Shown: piece after piece, positions 10,401-18,171 of the stretch
Layout: every line of letters starts with the position of its first letter
Position numbering within the stretch: position 1 is the first letter of the stretch
Assembly (NCBI GenBank): GCA_030748495.1
Contig: JASMLX010000021.1
Span: 1 to 62,050 of the forward strand
DNA from: Candidatus Poribacteria bacterium
GTDB lineage: Bacteria; Poribacteria; WGA-4E; UBA9662
Direction of reading: 5' to 3'
DNA length: 62,050 nt
Translations under genes and position numbers: made by a program
The notes under the pieces: generated by a model
The model's database searches: none
Seen by the model: the letters and a program-made list of their open reading frames with translations, nothing else
What the model was told of the DNA's origin: nothing

Positions 10401-10826
10401 CAGGTTCTGGTCAACTATCAGTCAGAAGAACTGAATCGAGGTATCTACCAGGTACGGCTCACAGCTACCGATCTGGACGGGAATCCGGCCGAAAAACAGA
10501 TTCAATTTCAAGTTAATGACGGATTACAATTACTAAATGTTCTTAACTACCCAAATCCGTTTCAATCTGAAACAACTGTCACTTTTGAGTTACCCAGTTC
10601 CGCTGACGAGGTCATTGTCAAGATCTATACGATTTCGGGACGGTTGATTTGGCAAGAGGTGATCAACGGTGGTATCGGGTTTATGATGGTTCCTTGGAAT
10701 GGCCGGGATAGCGATGGTGAAACTGTAGCTAACGGTGTCTATTATTGTAAGGTAAAAGTAATCGCTGACCGAAGGTTGGATGGAGAAGATCGAAGCCAGA
10801 TTATTAAACTAATGAAACTGAGATAA
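4413..10826 (+). CDS. Giant secreted C25 (gingipain/PorU-type) cysteine peptidase with C-terminal FlgD-like domain
   Basis: A 2137-residue exported protein starting at GTG 4413. Residues 1-31 form a signal peptide (TTFVLLIALSFISGS). A long N-terminal region (to about 750) resembles the pro-domain of PorU-like proteins. The peptidase C25 domain spans roughly 760-1180; the catalytic dyad is visible as His1020 in YAGHGGR and Cys1054 in LVLSCYNGYFD, 34 residues apart, much as in gingipains. The middle has several beta-rich domains. The last ~80 residues (LNVLNYPNPF ... TISGRLIWQEV ... ANGVYYCKVKV) form a FlgD-Ig/type IX secretion-like sorting domain. PorU is the sortase of type IX secretion, so this may be a sortase-like or secreted protease. 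It is followed after 4 bp by miaA. Confidence 0.9.
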   Translation: MRSTTSPHLTAHNTTFVLLIALSFISGSISAGQIVRPDANGVTIEFDLTNLTISEVEVEGQIGQGQVKYHRIHYGNREKANRSTAESTGRLSEVGNPQLPVSRFIIGVPPQSKPWVEAIQTITSRRYGIRVLPTPHQTITSGNSVQLRQQAQLTELSRTPLGGNSSTSTFGSEEIQTHYLESGSAYQDEANYPEQVAAITYDGFIRSQRVIYLELHPVQYHPRSRTLLTNTRLVVRLHFGQKASGSMLTQGASIDHRMSSSDQALSFPEKVLSLPTISEPAIFERLFQHQLINADQARQWRQRKLPGRLAPMMQPNSDELQIRRYKIYVSQTGIYRLTESELRNRWQIDLRRINPRYLQLHHTGVERQHLSAQSEQIPIYVQGEKDGRFDAEDYIEFLGQSPFSNNAKNRYTRWNIYWLSVGDTPGLRVAEIDASPTNPGATYIPSFRSKLYFEEDHLHSNLQYVTPNMAVPSSSDSQTRTGQNRRKSGFLIDQSYRSVADSSRKNRWFDAVETWFWTGVKNSGDFNQIDLEVPLFDLAKSFDQPRIEIELQGGTPTEHEALVSINDIRIDFAKWDNQNKFVVDRTLRLWNNLKDASKGEINTITLARVDSTTEENTTRYPYHIYINSFSIEFTRLLKAVNDVLDFATPASDKTHEVRRRRNVEYRLQTFLSPEVEIFEYDGQRLLAKLNNAAVQAARLGVNDQNRLRKIELITRAGLIGQRVPEVAYDVAFQVSDAHDGKYIAASNRGVKKPDRIEIIEPNDLLETTNGADYIIIAHPVYTAAAQRLADWRSTDRGGGFRVKVADLTQIYDTFGHGLVSPKAIKAFLKYAYQNWQPPGVSYVVLLGDGTWDFRGVDPENYLDPPETVGYIPTHYIWTSSFGQTSSDHWYTTVSGIDELPDFYLGRLSVESTNQAQDIVDKIIGYESNRPNGKWRKKIISVADDEVSNSGDFIFRKSLNEIAEGHTLLGYETIKIFLEDVIREVKANPKLYGDELPRRIAKDRVIEALSQGSVIAQYAGHGGRVVWAHEAIFDNTSIDQLAETRHQPFMLVLSCYNGYFDKPGEPSMAEKLLRHKNGGIIAMLSATRLTYGSGNDALNRIIFNALFKRNIRNFGALSYDSKVELLATEGTGQIDVMLAYTLFGDPAMQLALSDYEVQPQLENRTTVPGKDLMIKAGQIYNVDYDPKQEQKVYTPQLDFTGQLEARAVFPGSYKTVQTKEGPIDVYTGDVVETASSQVINGRYSPIRIPVPANARTGSAHVEVYAASRHHIAVGGVSFSIRVPKIIDIQPELASDTTFQILAQVSDELMSDRRTGLQSVSLEWRNPATRDWKTVKMVEDDSRGVGWYKTPSPLPLASNTEPIRFQITATDVDGQQTSSEIQNYRPFVLPDLTPINVGFNTDALIYYAYSNTNGWEVKADIEQTEDFRIQRDIAVLFFSGNPDLDQDGLIDDDAKQLGQTVISPEAWKKREQYISSQDSSGATLPLSIERDPLNLNQLATATIPYQLPVGDHFIFVWVNPDSVQGSVKQEEINYRNNVASNQMQIRETLVGVKDLYFSPGGYAVSLRLPQVSLGKPSVLRLDPVDVLPTLQPSLSPATLGSGANAYTLSLDYTPDVPAHAFTLTAPVTVDLYFDWSALKMEIQKELGLKKDEIPDQSQLETIEAGTKQIAGEIQAYRWLTDIGKWLRVTSNSDSTSIQLQTIVTRIRPKNDGDGYIKKVRLEQENATIGKQVLLFTGKSTYRLYLSRSQTDGQLNPLELVEKSIQVSSVNDSLVYRGGVAIEIKQGAQPFRFGDVLSFEVGVVKSAVDESSARLYASALQNENIGDGILQLPDLNRKLQSNRANPQERWVILFLTDQTFQVEGEFSGLLATKGRVDQPYVDPATGLSFQIINGRDTFEMGDSFLFETQLVGRVQAETDQLGTFALMRSSDQTMPDVQLTVGKQNFISGDPVSETPLIQATISDDNGVNPKSVKLGIGQNNRNFRLLTDVDVSTQYGSSQVLVNYQSEELNRGIYQVRLTATDLDGNPAEKQIQFQVNDGLQLLNVLNYPNPFQSETTVTFELPSSADEVIVKIYTISGRLIWQEVINGGIGFMMVPWNGRDSDGETVANGVYYCKVKVIADRRLDGEDRSQIIKLMKLR

Positions 10827-10830
10827 GTTG

Positions 10831-11790
10831 ATGACCACCCGGGTGCCACGTAGTCATAGGGTTGGGTACCCTCCCTTAATTTGTATCCTAGGGTCAACCG
10901 CTAGTGGAAAAACCTCGAACGCTATCCGGTTAGCCCAATCCATCGACGGAGAAATTGTCTCCGTTGATTCGCGTCAGGTCTACCGACAAATGTCGATTGG
11001 AACGGCTAAGCCGACGAAAACTGAACAGGCTACAGTTCGGCATCACTTGATCGACTGTACCGACGTCGATCAGCCTTTTTCCGTTGCCGATTTTCAGCGG
11101 TTAGCAGACCTTGCTATTCAAGACATCCGGCAACGAGGACATTCTGTTTTGCTTGTCGGTGGTTCTGGCCTCTACTTTCGGGTGCTGGTAGATGGCCTTT
11201 TCCGTGGGCCGAGTGCAGACCCGGAGGTCCGTGAGCAGTTGCGGAGAGAGGCCGAAAAACATGGAAACCAGCATCTGCATCGACAGTTAGAAGTTGTCGA
11301 TGCCAAAACGGCAGCTAAGGTTCATCCCAACGATTTGGTTCGCGTCGTTCGAGCCTTGGAAGTCTATCAACTTTCGGGGCAACCAATGTCGGCTTTCCAG
11401 CAAACGTGGCAAAATCCAGCTAGATATCCGTTTCAAGCCTATGCTATTGAGATGGATCGTCAGATCCTGTATCAGCGAATTGAGGCGAGAGTGGATCAGA
11501 TGATAGCTCAAGGTTGGATTGACGAGGTACGCGCCTTATTGGCTGCCGGATATTCCAGGTCGGCACCCGCCATGCGAAGTTTCGGTTATAAACAACTGAT
11601 TGACTACCTCGATCAGGAAGCGGATCTGGATTTCACTGTCCAACAAATTAAGCAACAGACACGTCGTTATGCCAAACGACAGTTGACTTGGTTTCGACGA
11701 GAACCACGGATCAAATGGGTCAGTCGAGATCAACTATTATCCGGTGAGAGTATCCACTTATACCCTCACTCTTGTAAATCTAGCAACTAA
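10831..11790 (+). CDS. miaA: tRNA dimethylallyltransferase
   Basis: MiaA adds a dimethylallyl group to A37 of tRNAs reading UNN codons. The 319-residue protein has the P-loop GSTASGKT near its N-terminus, then VSVDSRQVYRQMSIGTAKPT (the tRNA/DMAPP-binding motif), HHLIDC, LVGGSGLYFRVLVDGLF, NDLVRVVRALEVY, and the C-terminal QQTRRYAKRQLTWFRRE motif, all in family order. ATG 10831 is preferred to a TTG immediately before it. It sits 4 bp after the giant peptidase gene and 16 bp before the SIS-domain gene, so it is probably co-transcribed with both. Confidence 0.97.
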   Translation: MTTRVPRSHRVGYPPLICILGSTASGKTSNAIRLAQSIDGEIVSVDSRQVYRQMSIGTAKPTKTEQATVRHHLIDCTDVDQPFSVADFQRLADLAIQDIRQRGHSVLLVGGSGLYFRVLVDGLFRGPSADPEVREQLRREAEKHGNQHLHRQLEVVDAKTAAKVHPNDLVRVVRALEVYQLSGQPMSAFQQTWQNPARYPFQAYAIEMDRQILYQRIEARVDQMIAQGWIDEVRALLAAGYSRSAPAMRSFGYKQLIDYLDQEADLDFTVQQIKQQTRRYAKRQLTWFRREPRIKWVSRDQLLSGESIHLYPHSCKSSN

Positions 11791-11806
11791 AAACCAGAAG
11801 GTAAAA

Positions 11807-12394
11807 ATGAATAGGATTCAAGAATACATTTCTCACTTACAACAGGTTTTAAATCGTTTGTCGGTTACAGATATTCGATCCTCAATTGACCTAATTATGG
11901 CGGCTTATCATAACGACCAGCAAATCTTCGTTGTCGGAAACGGGGGCAGTGCTTCGACGGCATCACATGTCGGCTGTGACCTTGGTAAAGGGACCGTTAC
12001 TGTGCCCGGCGGAGGAACCGTTCCCGGCCTCAAGAGATTCCGGGTTATTAGTTTAACCGATAACGTGGCCACCATGACGGCGTGGGCCAACGATACGGAT
12101 TACGATGATATTTTTGTAGAGCAACTTAAGAATCTGGTTAATCCAGGAGATCTGCTACTTGGTATTAGTGTCAGTGGCAACTCCGAGAACGTTGTTCGAG
12201 CGATGCAGTATGCCAAAAGTACAGGTTGTCAATTGATCGCCTGGACAGGGACAAGTGGCGGTAAAATGGCGGATCTAGCAGATGTGAGCGTTCGTGCAGA
12301 GAGTGACAGGTACGGTCCAGTTGAGGATGTCCATCTAATTCTAAATCACATTCTACACACCTGGATTTCGGCCGAACTTCAGCCAGAATCGTAA
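11807..12394 (+). CDS. SIS-domain phosphosugar isomerase (GmhA/DiaA-like)
   Basis: A 195-residue single SIS-domain protein. ATG 11807 is preceded by an AGAAGG ribosome-binding site at about 6 nt spacing; a longer frame from 11744 would overlap miaA. The phosphosugar-binding loop FVVGNGGSASTASH, the central LTDNVATMTAWANDT, GISVSGNSENVV (second phosphate-contacting serine loop) and EDVHLILNH are those of phosphoheptose isomerase-type proteins. The family includes GmhA (sedoheptulose-7-phosphate isomerase for LPS heptose) and DiaA; the position at the end of a tRNA/peptidase run does not decide between them. Likely cytoplasmic and tetrameric. Confidence 0.85.
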   Translation: MNRIQEYISHLQQVLNRLSVTDIRSSIDLIMAAYHNDQQIFVVGNGGSASTASHVGCDLGKGTVTVPGGGTVPGLKRFRVISLTDNVATMTAWANDTDYDDIFVEQLKNLVNPGDLLLGISVSGNSENVVRAMQYAKSTGCQLIAWTGTSGGKMADLADVSVRAESDRYGPVEDVHLILNHILHTWISAELQPES

Positions 12395-12405
12395 GTGACA
12401 ATCGC

Positions 12406-12434
12406 TTGACAGCATTGTTTCAGAGGGCTATAAT
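12406..12434 (+). promoter_or_regulatory. Perfect consensus sigma70 promoter
   Basis: TTGACA at 12406-12411 and TATAAT at 12429-12434 are separated by exactly 17 bp, a full match to the housekeeping consensus. A second TATAAT follows at 12440-12445. The promoter lies 28 bp ahead of the NfeD-family start, with the purine-rich ribosome-binding site GAGAGAGG at about 12447-12454 in between. Confidence 0.8.
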
Positions 12435-12461
12435 TCAACTATAATTGAGAGAGGCTCGCTT

Positions 12462-13949
12462 ATGATTTCAGCTATTCGTACTTGGATACTTATCCTTCTT
12501 GGACTCGTGTGTTTACCGATACAAGCCGATTCCGCTCAAGTTTATGTGATTCGAATTCGCTCTGAAATTGGTAACGGTCTTCGCGTCTATATCAAGCACG
12601 GCATAGAAGGAGCCGAAACCGCCAATGCTGATGCCATCATATTTGACATCGACACCCCAGGAGGAGCAGTGAATGCGGCTAAAAATATCATTGACGATAT
12701 TCACCAAACCGCTATTCCAACTATCGCTTATGTCAATAACGAAGCTATCTCAGCCGGTGCGATGATTTCGCTTGCCTGCGACCAAATTGTAATGCGAAGC
12801 GGTGGTACGATTGGTGATTCAGCTCCGGTTTCGTTACAAGGGAAAGAGGCGGGTGAAAAAATCGTCTCCTATGTACGAGGAAAAATCGAAGCCACAGCAG
12901 AACGGCAGGGACGGAATCCTCACATTGCTAAGGCTATGGTCGACAAAAAACTATGGTTGGTCGAACTCGAAAACGGTGATATTGTCTCTTTAAGATCTGA
13001 CGAGTATGAGAAAAAGAGAGAAACTGAAGAAATCGTAGAAGTGATTGCTTCAGGCGGTGAAGATGAAGCTGAGTTACTGACGTTAACAACTGATGGAGCA
13101 ATCAAGTACCAGTTAGCCGAAGCAGTGGCCGAGAACTTGGATGATCTACTGGATCTATATCTAGTGGTCGAAGTGGATGGAGTTCGCCAAGCCATAACCA
13201 GAGGCAAGTTCGAAGCTATGGATCTAGATTTGGAAACCGTATCACTTAAAAACGCGGACCAACAGGTAGTCGAGCTAACACTTGCAGATCGAGTGGTCAT
13301 TTTTCTTACCAGCCCGATCATCGCCGGACTACTCTTGTCGCTTGGTACTGCAGGGTTATTTATCGAAATTCGATCGCCTGGTTTTGGCGTTCCGGGGTTG
13401 CTAGGGTTACTCTGCCTAAGCCTCTTTTTTGGTGGGCACATGTTAAGCCATATTGAGGCCCAGTATGCCTTGATGGCATTTGTCTTTGGTGTTTGCCTCC
13501 TACTGCTGGAAGCCTTTGTCATTCCTGGCTTTGGGATTGCGGGGATTTTGGGATTGGGCTGTATTACTTTTAGTATTTTCTTTATTTTCAGCCAGGCTTA
13601 TGAAACCGAACAAGCGATCACAACCCTTTCAATTTCTGTGTTGGTGACAGTTGGGTTGTGCATCGTTGCGGTCAACCTGTTACCGAAAACGCGAACCTGG
13701 CACAATTTTGTGCTACAAACGGAAATGGCTTCAGAGAGCGGGTTTCATTCAGCCGCCCGTGAAGATTTCCAGCAATATCTGGGGCAAGTGGGAATAGCAC
13801 TGACAACCTTACGCCCATCCGGTACCATTCGGATCGGTGAGAACCGGATTGATGCGGTTAGTGTTGGCGACTTCATCAGTTCCGAGGCTACGATCAAAGT
13901 AGTGCAAGTCGAAGGGCCAAAAGTTTATGTTGAAGAAATTCTGACCTAA
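12462..13949 (+). CDS. NfeD-family membrane-bound serine protease (ClpP class, long form)
   Basis: A 495-residue protein with signal sequence (ILILLGLVCLPIQADS), an N-terminal ClpP/crotonase-like protease domain (about 27-250), four or five transmembrane helices (about 275-405) and a C-terminal OB-fold NfeD domain (about 430-495, GTIRIGENRIDAVSVGDFI). The serine in NEAISAGAMIS is Ser97 and Lys141 in VRGKIEA fits the Ser-Lys dyad described for the archaeal 1510-N protease. The family is linked to stomatin partners and membrane quality control; no stomatin gene is adjacent here. A consensus promoter directly upstream suggests strong constitutive expression from its own transcription unit. Confidence 0.93.
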   Translation: MISAIRTWILILLGLVCLPIQADSAQVYVIRIRSEIGNGLRVYIKHGIEGAETANADAIIFDIDTPGGAVNAAKNIIDDIHQTAIPTIAYVNNEAISAGAMISLACDQIVMRSGGTIGDSAPVSLQGKEAGEKIVSYVRGKIEATAERQGRNPHIAKAMVDKKLWLVELENGDIVSLRSDEYEKKRETEEIVEVIASGGEDEAELLTLTTDGAIKYQLAEAVAENLDDLLDLYLVVEVDGVRQAITRGKFEAMDLDLETVSLKNADQQVVELTLADRVVIFLTSPIIAGLLLSLGTAGLFIEIRSPGFGVPGLLGLLCLSLFFGGHMLSHIEAQYALMAFVFGVCLLLLEAFVIPGFGIAGILGLGCITFSIFFIFSQAYETEQAITTLSISVLVTVGLCIVAVNLLPKTRTWHNFVLQTEMASESGFHSAAREDFQQYLGQVGIALTTLRPSGTIRIGENRIDAVSVGDFISSEATIKVVQVEGPKVYVEEILT

Positions 13950-14003
13950 CCCTTAATCCTACTATTAACGACAGCTAAAAACAGTGATATTCAAGGAGTA
14001 TGA

Positions 14004-15191
14004 GTGAGTAAAAGAATTGGTGTTTTAACAGGAGGAGGGGATACCAGCGCCTTAAATGCAACTTTAAAAGGTATCGCCTTGAGAGCAGAGGAACTCGGTT
14101 ATGAATTGATCGGATTCATGCAGGGCTGGGCTGGAGTTCTGACGGGTGGATCTTATTGCCGTCTTTCCCCAGATCTGATCGATGCGGACCGTGGTGGAAC
14201 GGTATTACAAAGTTCACGAACGAACCTGCGCTCCTCCAACAAACTAGGTGAAGCGGTCGAAAACCTAAAGAAGTTAAAGATTGACGCCTTGATTCCAATT
14301 GGCGGTGACGACACCCTCAGCGTCGGGTCGGCTCTATCGGAGCATTTCACCACTACCTTTGTTACCAAAACTATTGATAACGATGTTGGCATCAACTGTC
14401 CAGAGGGCAGTACCGTCGATTACACACAAATTGTCAACTACTTCTGCCCCGGATTTCCGAGTGCGGCTAATTTGGTTGCCAAGTACATCCGAGATGTTCG
14501 AACTACTGCTTACTCGCACAATCGGATTATTTTTGTGGAAGCGATGGGTCGCTATGCCGGATGGCTAACACTGTCTTCAGCCTACGGAAATGCAGATTTA
14601 ATTCTAATTCCAGAAATACCATATGATCCAGATAAAATGGCGGAGATCATTGAAGCCAAATATATCGATCAAGGACATCTGGTTGTGGCGGTCTCGGAAG
14701 GAATTAGCAATGCTGATGGAAACCTGATTACCGAATCGGCTGAACTGGATAGTTTTGGCCATGCTCGCCCGGGTGGTTGTTCAGAGGTCATTGCTGAGCA
14801 TATGAAAGCCCGACTACCTAATTTATCCTCTTCCGCTTTCCGTCACCAAATTTTGGCCTATATGCAACGATGTGGAAGCCCGACTCCAATCGACCGGGAT
14901 ACGGCTATCAAAGCGGGTAAACTAGCTGTGTCGGCGATCAAAAATGGGCAAGTCAATCATGTTGCCACCATCATGCGTACCGATGAAGGCATTATCCCCA
15001 AACTATTATCTCTGGAAGAGGTGTTAAAACGGGGAGAAGATGGTCATGTTATCCGCCGCAGTTTAGATGCCCGTTTTTACGACACCGAAAACTTCAGTAT
15101 CTCACCCGCCGGCGTTGGCTACTTCCGAGCCATCTTTGGTGATCCACCGAAGACCTACACCTCGCCAAGTCTAAAGATTTTGACTATCTAA
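14004..15191 (+). CDS. 6-phosphofructokinase, predicted PPi-dependent
   Basis: A 395-residue PFK-family enzyme phosphorylating fructose 6-phosphate. The GTG start at 14004 is set by an AAGGAG site at 13993-13998; the ATG at 14000 runs into a stop after three codons. The phosphate-donor loop reads GGGDTSALNA. At the two positions that separate ATP- from PPi-dependent enzymes the protein has Asp103 (GGDDT instead of GGDGS) and Lys122 (TKTIDND instead of PGTIDND), both PPi-type. The catalytic Asp125/Asp127 of TIDND, the MGRYAGWL motif and the substrate-binding PGGCSE segment are intact. A PPi-dependent enzyme makes glycolysis reversible and saves ATP. It stands alone, between the NfeD gene and the convergent ccm/trp operon. 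Confidence 0.92.
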   Translation: MSKRIGVLTGGGDTSALNATLKGIALRAEELGYELIGFMQGWAGVLTGGSYCRLSPDLIDADRGGTVLQSSRTNLRSSNKLGEAVENLKKLKIDALIPIGGDDTLSVGSALSEHFTTTFVTKTIDNDVGINCPEGSTVDYTQIVNYFCPGFPSAANLVAKYIRDVRTTAYSHNRIIFVEAMGRYAGWLTLSSAYGNADLILIPEIPYDPDKMAEIIEAKYIDQGHLVVAVSEGISNADGNLITESAELDSFGHARPGGCSEVIAEHMKARLPNLSSSAFRHQILAYMQRCGSPTPIDRDTAIKAGKLAVSAIKNGQVNHVATIMRTDEGIIPKLLSLEEVLKRGEDGHVIRRSLDARFYDTENFSISPAGVGYFRAIFGDPPKTYTSPSLKILTI

Positions 15192-15262
15192 CAAGCAATT
15201 GCCACCCGTCTGTCTGACGCCAAGCAGGCAGCTTCTTCTCGGTTAAAAACTAAGGAGAGGTT

Positions 15263-15751
15263 TTACTCTGGTTGAGGTGGTTTTATTACCTGAACTAAAC
15301 CCAGTACTAAGTTAAAACTACCCCAAACAAACGCAATAGCTAAAATTGGGATACTCCACTGGTTGTTGAATAATCTTCTCATCATCTCGCTAACCACCTT
15401 CCCCCAATCCGACTTTTGATCCAGCAAAAAAAAGGTGATCGTGACGGCGAAGATAATCCAACACAATCCTCGAACTACCTGCTCCCTACCGCTCTCGGCC
15501 AGCCAACGAGCCGGTCGTCCTGAGTGCGCCTGCGCGTGCCGGCCTGCAATCGATGCATTTTCAGCTATCATTCGATCCACTCGATCAACTAGATCTTCAT
15601 CATCAATCTCAGGAAACAAGACTTGAACTTCGCTGATAATGGCTTCTCTGGATTTTCGCTCATTGATTCGCAGGCTGACCTCAGCCACCAATTGATTGTA
15701 GAGATCCAACAAAGAACTGTTATCTGGAGAAGGCGTTAGTGTCGAATTCAT
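15263..15751 (-). CDS. Hypothetical membrane protein, two TM helices
   Basis: A 162-residue protein I do not recognise. The N-terminal ~95 residues are soluble, charged and helical (LYNQLVAEVSLRINERKSREAIISEV), and two hydrophobic helices follow (VRGLCWIIFAVTITFFLLD and SIPILAIAFVWGSFNLVLGLV). Its ATG overlaps the trpA stop by 4 bases, so it is translationally coupled and is the last gene of the ccmB-to-trpA operon. No link to tryptophan or cytochrome biogenesis can be seen in the sequence itself. Confidence 0.75.
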   Translation of the reverse strand: MNSTLTPSPDNSSLLDLYNQLVAEVSLRINERKSREAIISEVQVLFPEIDDEDLVDRVDRMIAENASIAGRHAQAHSGRPARWLAESGREQVVRGLCWIIFAVTITFFLLDQKSDWGKVVSEMMRRLFNNQWSIPILAIAFVWGSFNLVLGLVQVIKPPQPE

Positions 15752-16548
15752 CCTCTGATTCCCTGAATGAGATCGGTAGCAAATTGAGCCACGCTCTGTA
15801 CAATAGCTGTTTCATCGCCGAGGTTTGCCTCAATCCGATCAATTATCGCACTACCGATAACAACTCCATCCGCTACTTTGGCCACAGATTCAGCCTGCCC
15901 TGGATTTGAAATGCCGAAACCGACACAAATTGGTTTTTCTGTATGTTTTCGTAATTCCGTTACCATCGGCGCAATTTCCGTAGAGACATGCTGCCTAGCC
16001 CCTGTTACCCCGGTCACTGAAACACAATAGATAAAGCCCGTACTCGCTTCTGCAATTTTTTTCATCCGTTCGGGAGTGCTCGTCGGCGCGACCAAAAAGA
16101 TGACCTTGACATCGTGCGATTGCGCCATTTCAAGAACTTGCGTGCTTTCTTCAATCGGTAAATCCGGAATGATAACCCCATCAACTCCCACTGATTTAGC
16201 TTTGATAAAGAATCGCTCAGTCCCCATAAAGAAAATCGGGTTATAGTATCCCATCAAAACAATTGGAATCTCGGTTTCCCTTCTTAGTTCAGTGACAAGA
16301 TCTAATAACTGATTGAGTGTAACTTTACTCTCAAGCGCACGCTCGCTGGCTTTTTGGATCGTTGGGCCATCGGCAATCGGGTCTGAGAATGGTACTCCGA
16401 GTTCAATAATATCTGTACCTACCTGGTCTAGTGCCAGAATTAGTTGGCGGGTAACTTCCAAGTTTGGATCCGCACCGCAAAGATAAGGAATAAAAGCACT
16501 CTCTTGTTTTTGACGGAGCGACTGAAATTTAGCGTCAATTCTATTCAA
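15748..16548 (-). CDS. trpA: Tryptophan synthase alpha subunit
   Basis: TrpA splits indole-3-glycerol phosphate into indole, channelled to TrpB, and glyceraldehyde 3-phosphate. The 266-residue TIM barrel has the catalytic Glu49 and Asp60 in IIELGVPFSDPIADGP, the loop-2 region, GVDGVIIPDLPIEES, FIYCVSVTGVTGAR (loop 6) and CVGFGISNPGQA for phosphate binding. Length is standard. It follows trpB by 9 bp and overlaps the next gene by 4 bp. No other trp gene is in the window, so only the last step of the pathway is encoded in this operon. Confidence 0.97.
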   Translation of the reverse strand: MNRIDAKFQSLRQKQESAFIPYLCGADPNLEVTRQLILALDQVGTDIIELGVPFSDPIADGPTIQKASERALESKVTLNQLLDLVTELRRETEIPIVLMGYYNPIFFMGTERFFIKAKSVGVDGVIIPDLPIEESTQVLEMAQSHDVKVIFLVAPTSTPERMKKIAEASTGFIYCVSVTGVTGARQHVSTEIAPMVTELRKHTEKPICVGFGISNPGQAESVAKVADGVVIGSAIIDRIEANLGDETAIVQSVAQFATDLIQGIRG

Positions 16549-16557
16549 TAGATTCTC

Positions 16558-17769
16558 CTAAATCCTGACACCTGATGCGTCCGCAACGGTATAGACATCT
16601 TTATCGCCGCGTCCAGAGAGGCATAGCACAATCGTTTGATCTGAGGACATCTGAGGCGCAACTTTTGACAGATAAGCGATAGCATGGGCAGTTTCCAAGG
16701 CCGGAATAATCCCCTCTAACTCGGCTAGCCGTTGAAACCCTTCGAGTGCTTCGTGATCCGTAATCGATACATATTTAGCCCGGCCACTCTCTTGATAAAA
16801 ACTATGTTCCGGACCAACCCCAGGGTAATCCAATCCGGCCGAAATTGAGTGCGCTGGGGTTACTTGACCTTCATTTTCTTGCAGTAGATGGCACTTAGCC
16901 CCATGAAAAACGCCCACGCTACCCGCGCTCAGTGAAGCAGAATGCTCCCCGCTCAGTATTCCTTTCCCACCGGCTTCCACACCGATGAGTGACACTTCAA
17001 TATCCTGACAAAAAGGGTAGAACATGCCGATAGAATTGCTGCCGCCGCCGACACAGGCCACAACTAAATCTGGAAGTTTAGCTGTTTGTTCTTGAATCTG
17101 CTGCTTGGTTTCCTGACCGATAATCGATTGAAAATCACGGACAATCATTGGATATGGGTGTGCTCCGACTGCCGATCCAATCAATAGGTACGTCGTTCGA
17201 ACGTTAGTTACCCAATCGCGGAAAGTCGCATTAACCGCATCTTTTAAAGTGCGGGATCCGGAGGTGATCGGTGTTACTTTGGCTCCCATCAAGCGCATCC
17301 GAAAAACATTGAGCGATTGGCGCCGCACATCTTCTTCACCCATAAAAATTTCGCACTCGAAGTCAAATTTAGCACAAACAGTAGCGGTAGCAACCCCGTG
17401 TTGCCCAGCCCCTGTTTCTGCGATAATTCGCTTTTTTCCCATCCTTTTGGCTAACAATATCTGACCAATGGTATTGTTAATTTTATGCGCACCTGTATGA
17501 TTTAAATCTTCCCGCTTCAGATATATTTGTGCCCCACCTAATTCTGCTGTCAACCGTTCGGCAAAATAGAGTGGATTTGGACGCCCAACATATTCCCGTA
17601 AATAGTGCTTCAACTCGGCCTGAAAGTCGGGATCATTCTTAAAATGGTTATAGGCCTCTTCCAGTTCTAATAAGGCTGGCATCAACGTCTCGGGAACGAA
17701 ACGGCCACCAAACTCACCAAAGCGACCGGTTGCATCAGGCATTAAGACTGAACTTTGTAACTGTTCCAT
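16558..17769 (-). CDS. trpB: Tryptophan synthase beta subunit
   Basis: TrpB is the PLP enzyme that joins indole and serine into tryptophan. The 403-residue protein shows the N-terminal [19 protein letters not shown] motif, the PLP lysine Lys96 in HTGAHKINN, the [13 protein letters not shown] segment, the phosphate-binding loop [28 protein letters not shown] and the C-terminal [10 protein letters not shown] loop. It is a TrpB1-type protein, matching the adjacent trpA. It starts 2 bp after the ccmD-like gene, so it belongs to the same transcript as the cytochrome c maturation genes. Confidence 0.98.
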   Translation of the reverse strand: MEQLQSSVLMPDATGRFGEFGGRFVPETLMPALLELEEAYNHFKNDPDFQAELKHYLREYVGRPNPLYFAERLTAELGGAQIYLKREDLNHTGAHKINNTIGQILLAKRMGKKRIIAETGAGQHGVATATVCAKFDFECEIFMGEEDVRRQSLNVFRMRLMGAKVTPITSGSRTLKDAVNATFRDWVTNVRTTYLLIGSAVGAHPYPMIVRDFQSIIGQETKQQIQEQTAKLPDLVVACVGGGSNSIGMFYPFCQDIEVSLIGVEAGGKGILSGEHSASLSAGSVGVFHGAKCHLLQENEGQVTPAHSISAGLDYPGVGPEHSFYQESGRAKYVSITDHEALEGFQRLAELEGIIPALETAHAIAYLSKVAPQMSSDQTIVLCLSGRGDKDVYTVADASGVRI

Positions 17770-17771
17770 GT

Positions 17772-18149
17772 TTAGATTCCTTTTCTATCTTCCTTAGCCT
17801 TATCGGGTTGCAACTGATTGTTAAGTAGATCCAGCTCCGTCTGCAATTGTTCCTGCTTTTGGCTCAAGTGAAAAATATATAACATTAGGATTAACCAGAC
17901 AACAAAATAAGCCGAAATCAGATATTTCAATCGCCGTGATTGTCCATCGTTGAGGATTTGGATCGCTTGGGTGACAATCTGTTGAATCTCAGTTTCATCG
18001 TATTGAGTATCATTGCCTAGTATATCTGAAACTGTCGTTTCAATCCGCTCGCCCGGCACAATTATATCAGGTTGGCGCGTGATATTGAACACAGTGGTAA
18101 AAGTTAGGAAAGCGACTACAATAGTGATCAAATTAAATTTCGACATCAA
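17772..18149 (-). CDS. CcmD-like protein with extra N-terminal membrane segment
   Basis: A 125-residue protein directly downstream of ccmC. The C-terminal third ([25 protein letters not shown] followed by a charged coiled segment [17 protein letters not shown]) has the form of CcmD, a small one-helix protein that helps CcmABC release holo-CcmE. Unlike usual CcmD proteins (about 40-70 residues), it carries an additional N-terminal hydrophobic segment ([17 protein letters not shown]) and about 50 mostly polar residues between the two helices. Position between ccmC and trpB supports the assignment, but similarity is to a short, poorly conserved family, so this is tentative. The extra part could be a fused periplasmic module. 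Confidence 0.6.
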   Translation of the reverse strand: MMSKFNLITIVVAFLTFTTVFNITRQPDIIVPGERIETTVSDILGNDTQYDETEIQQIVTQAIQILNDGQSRRLKYLISAYFVVWLILMLYIFHLSQKQEQLQTELDLLNNQLQPDKAKEDRKGI

Positions 18150-18171
18150 CTGCTATCGCCAAGATTATCTG

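Noticed and set aside
12920..13522. 200-codon open frame on the minus strand
   Set aside because: Antisense to the NfeD-family gene; serine-rich with no motif.
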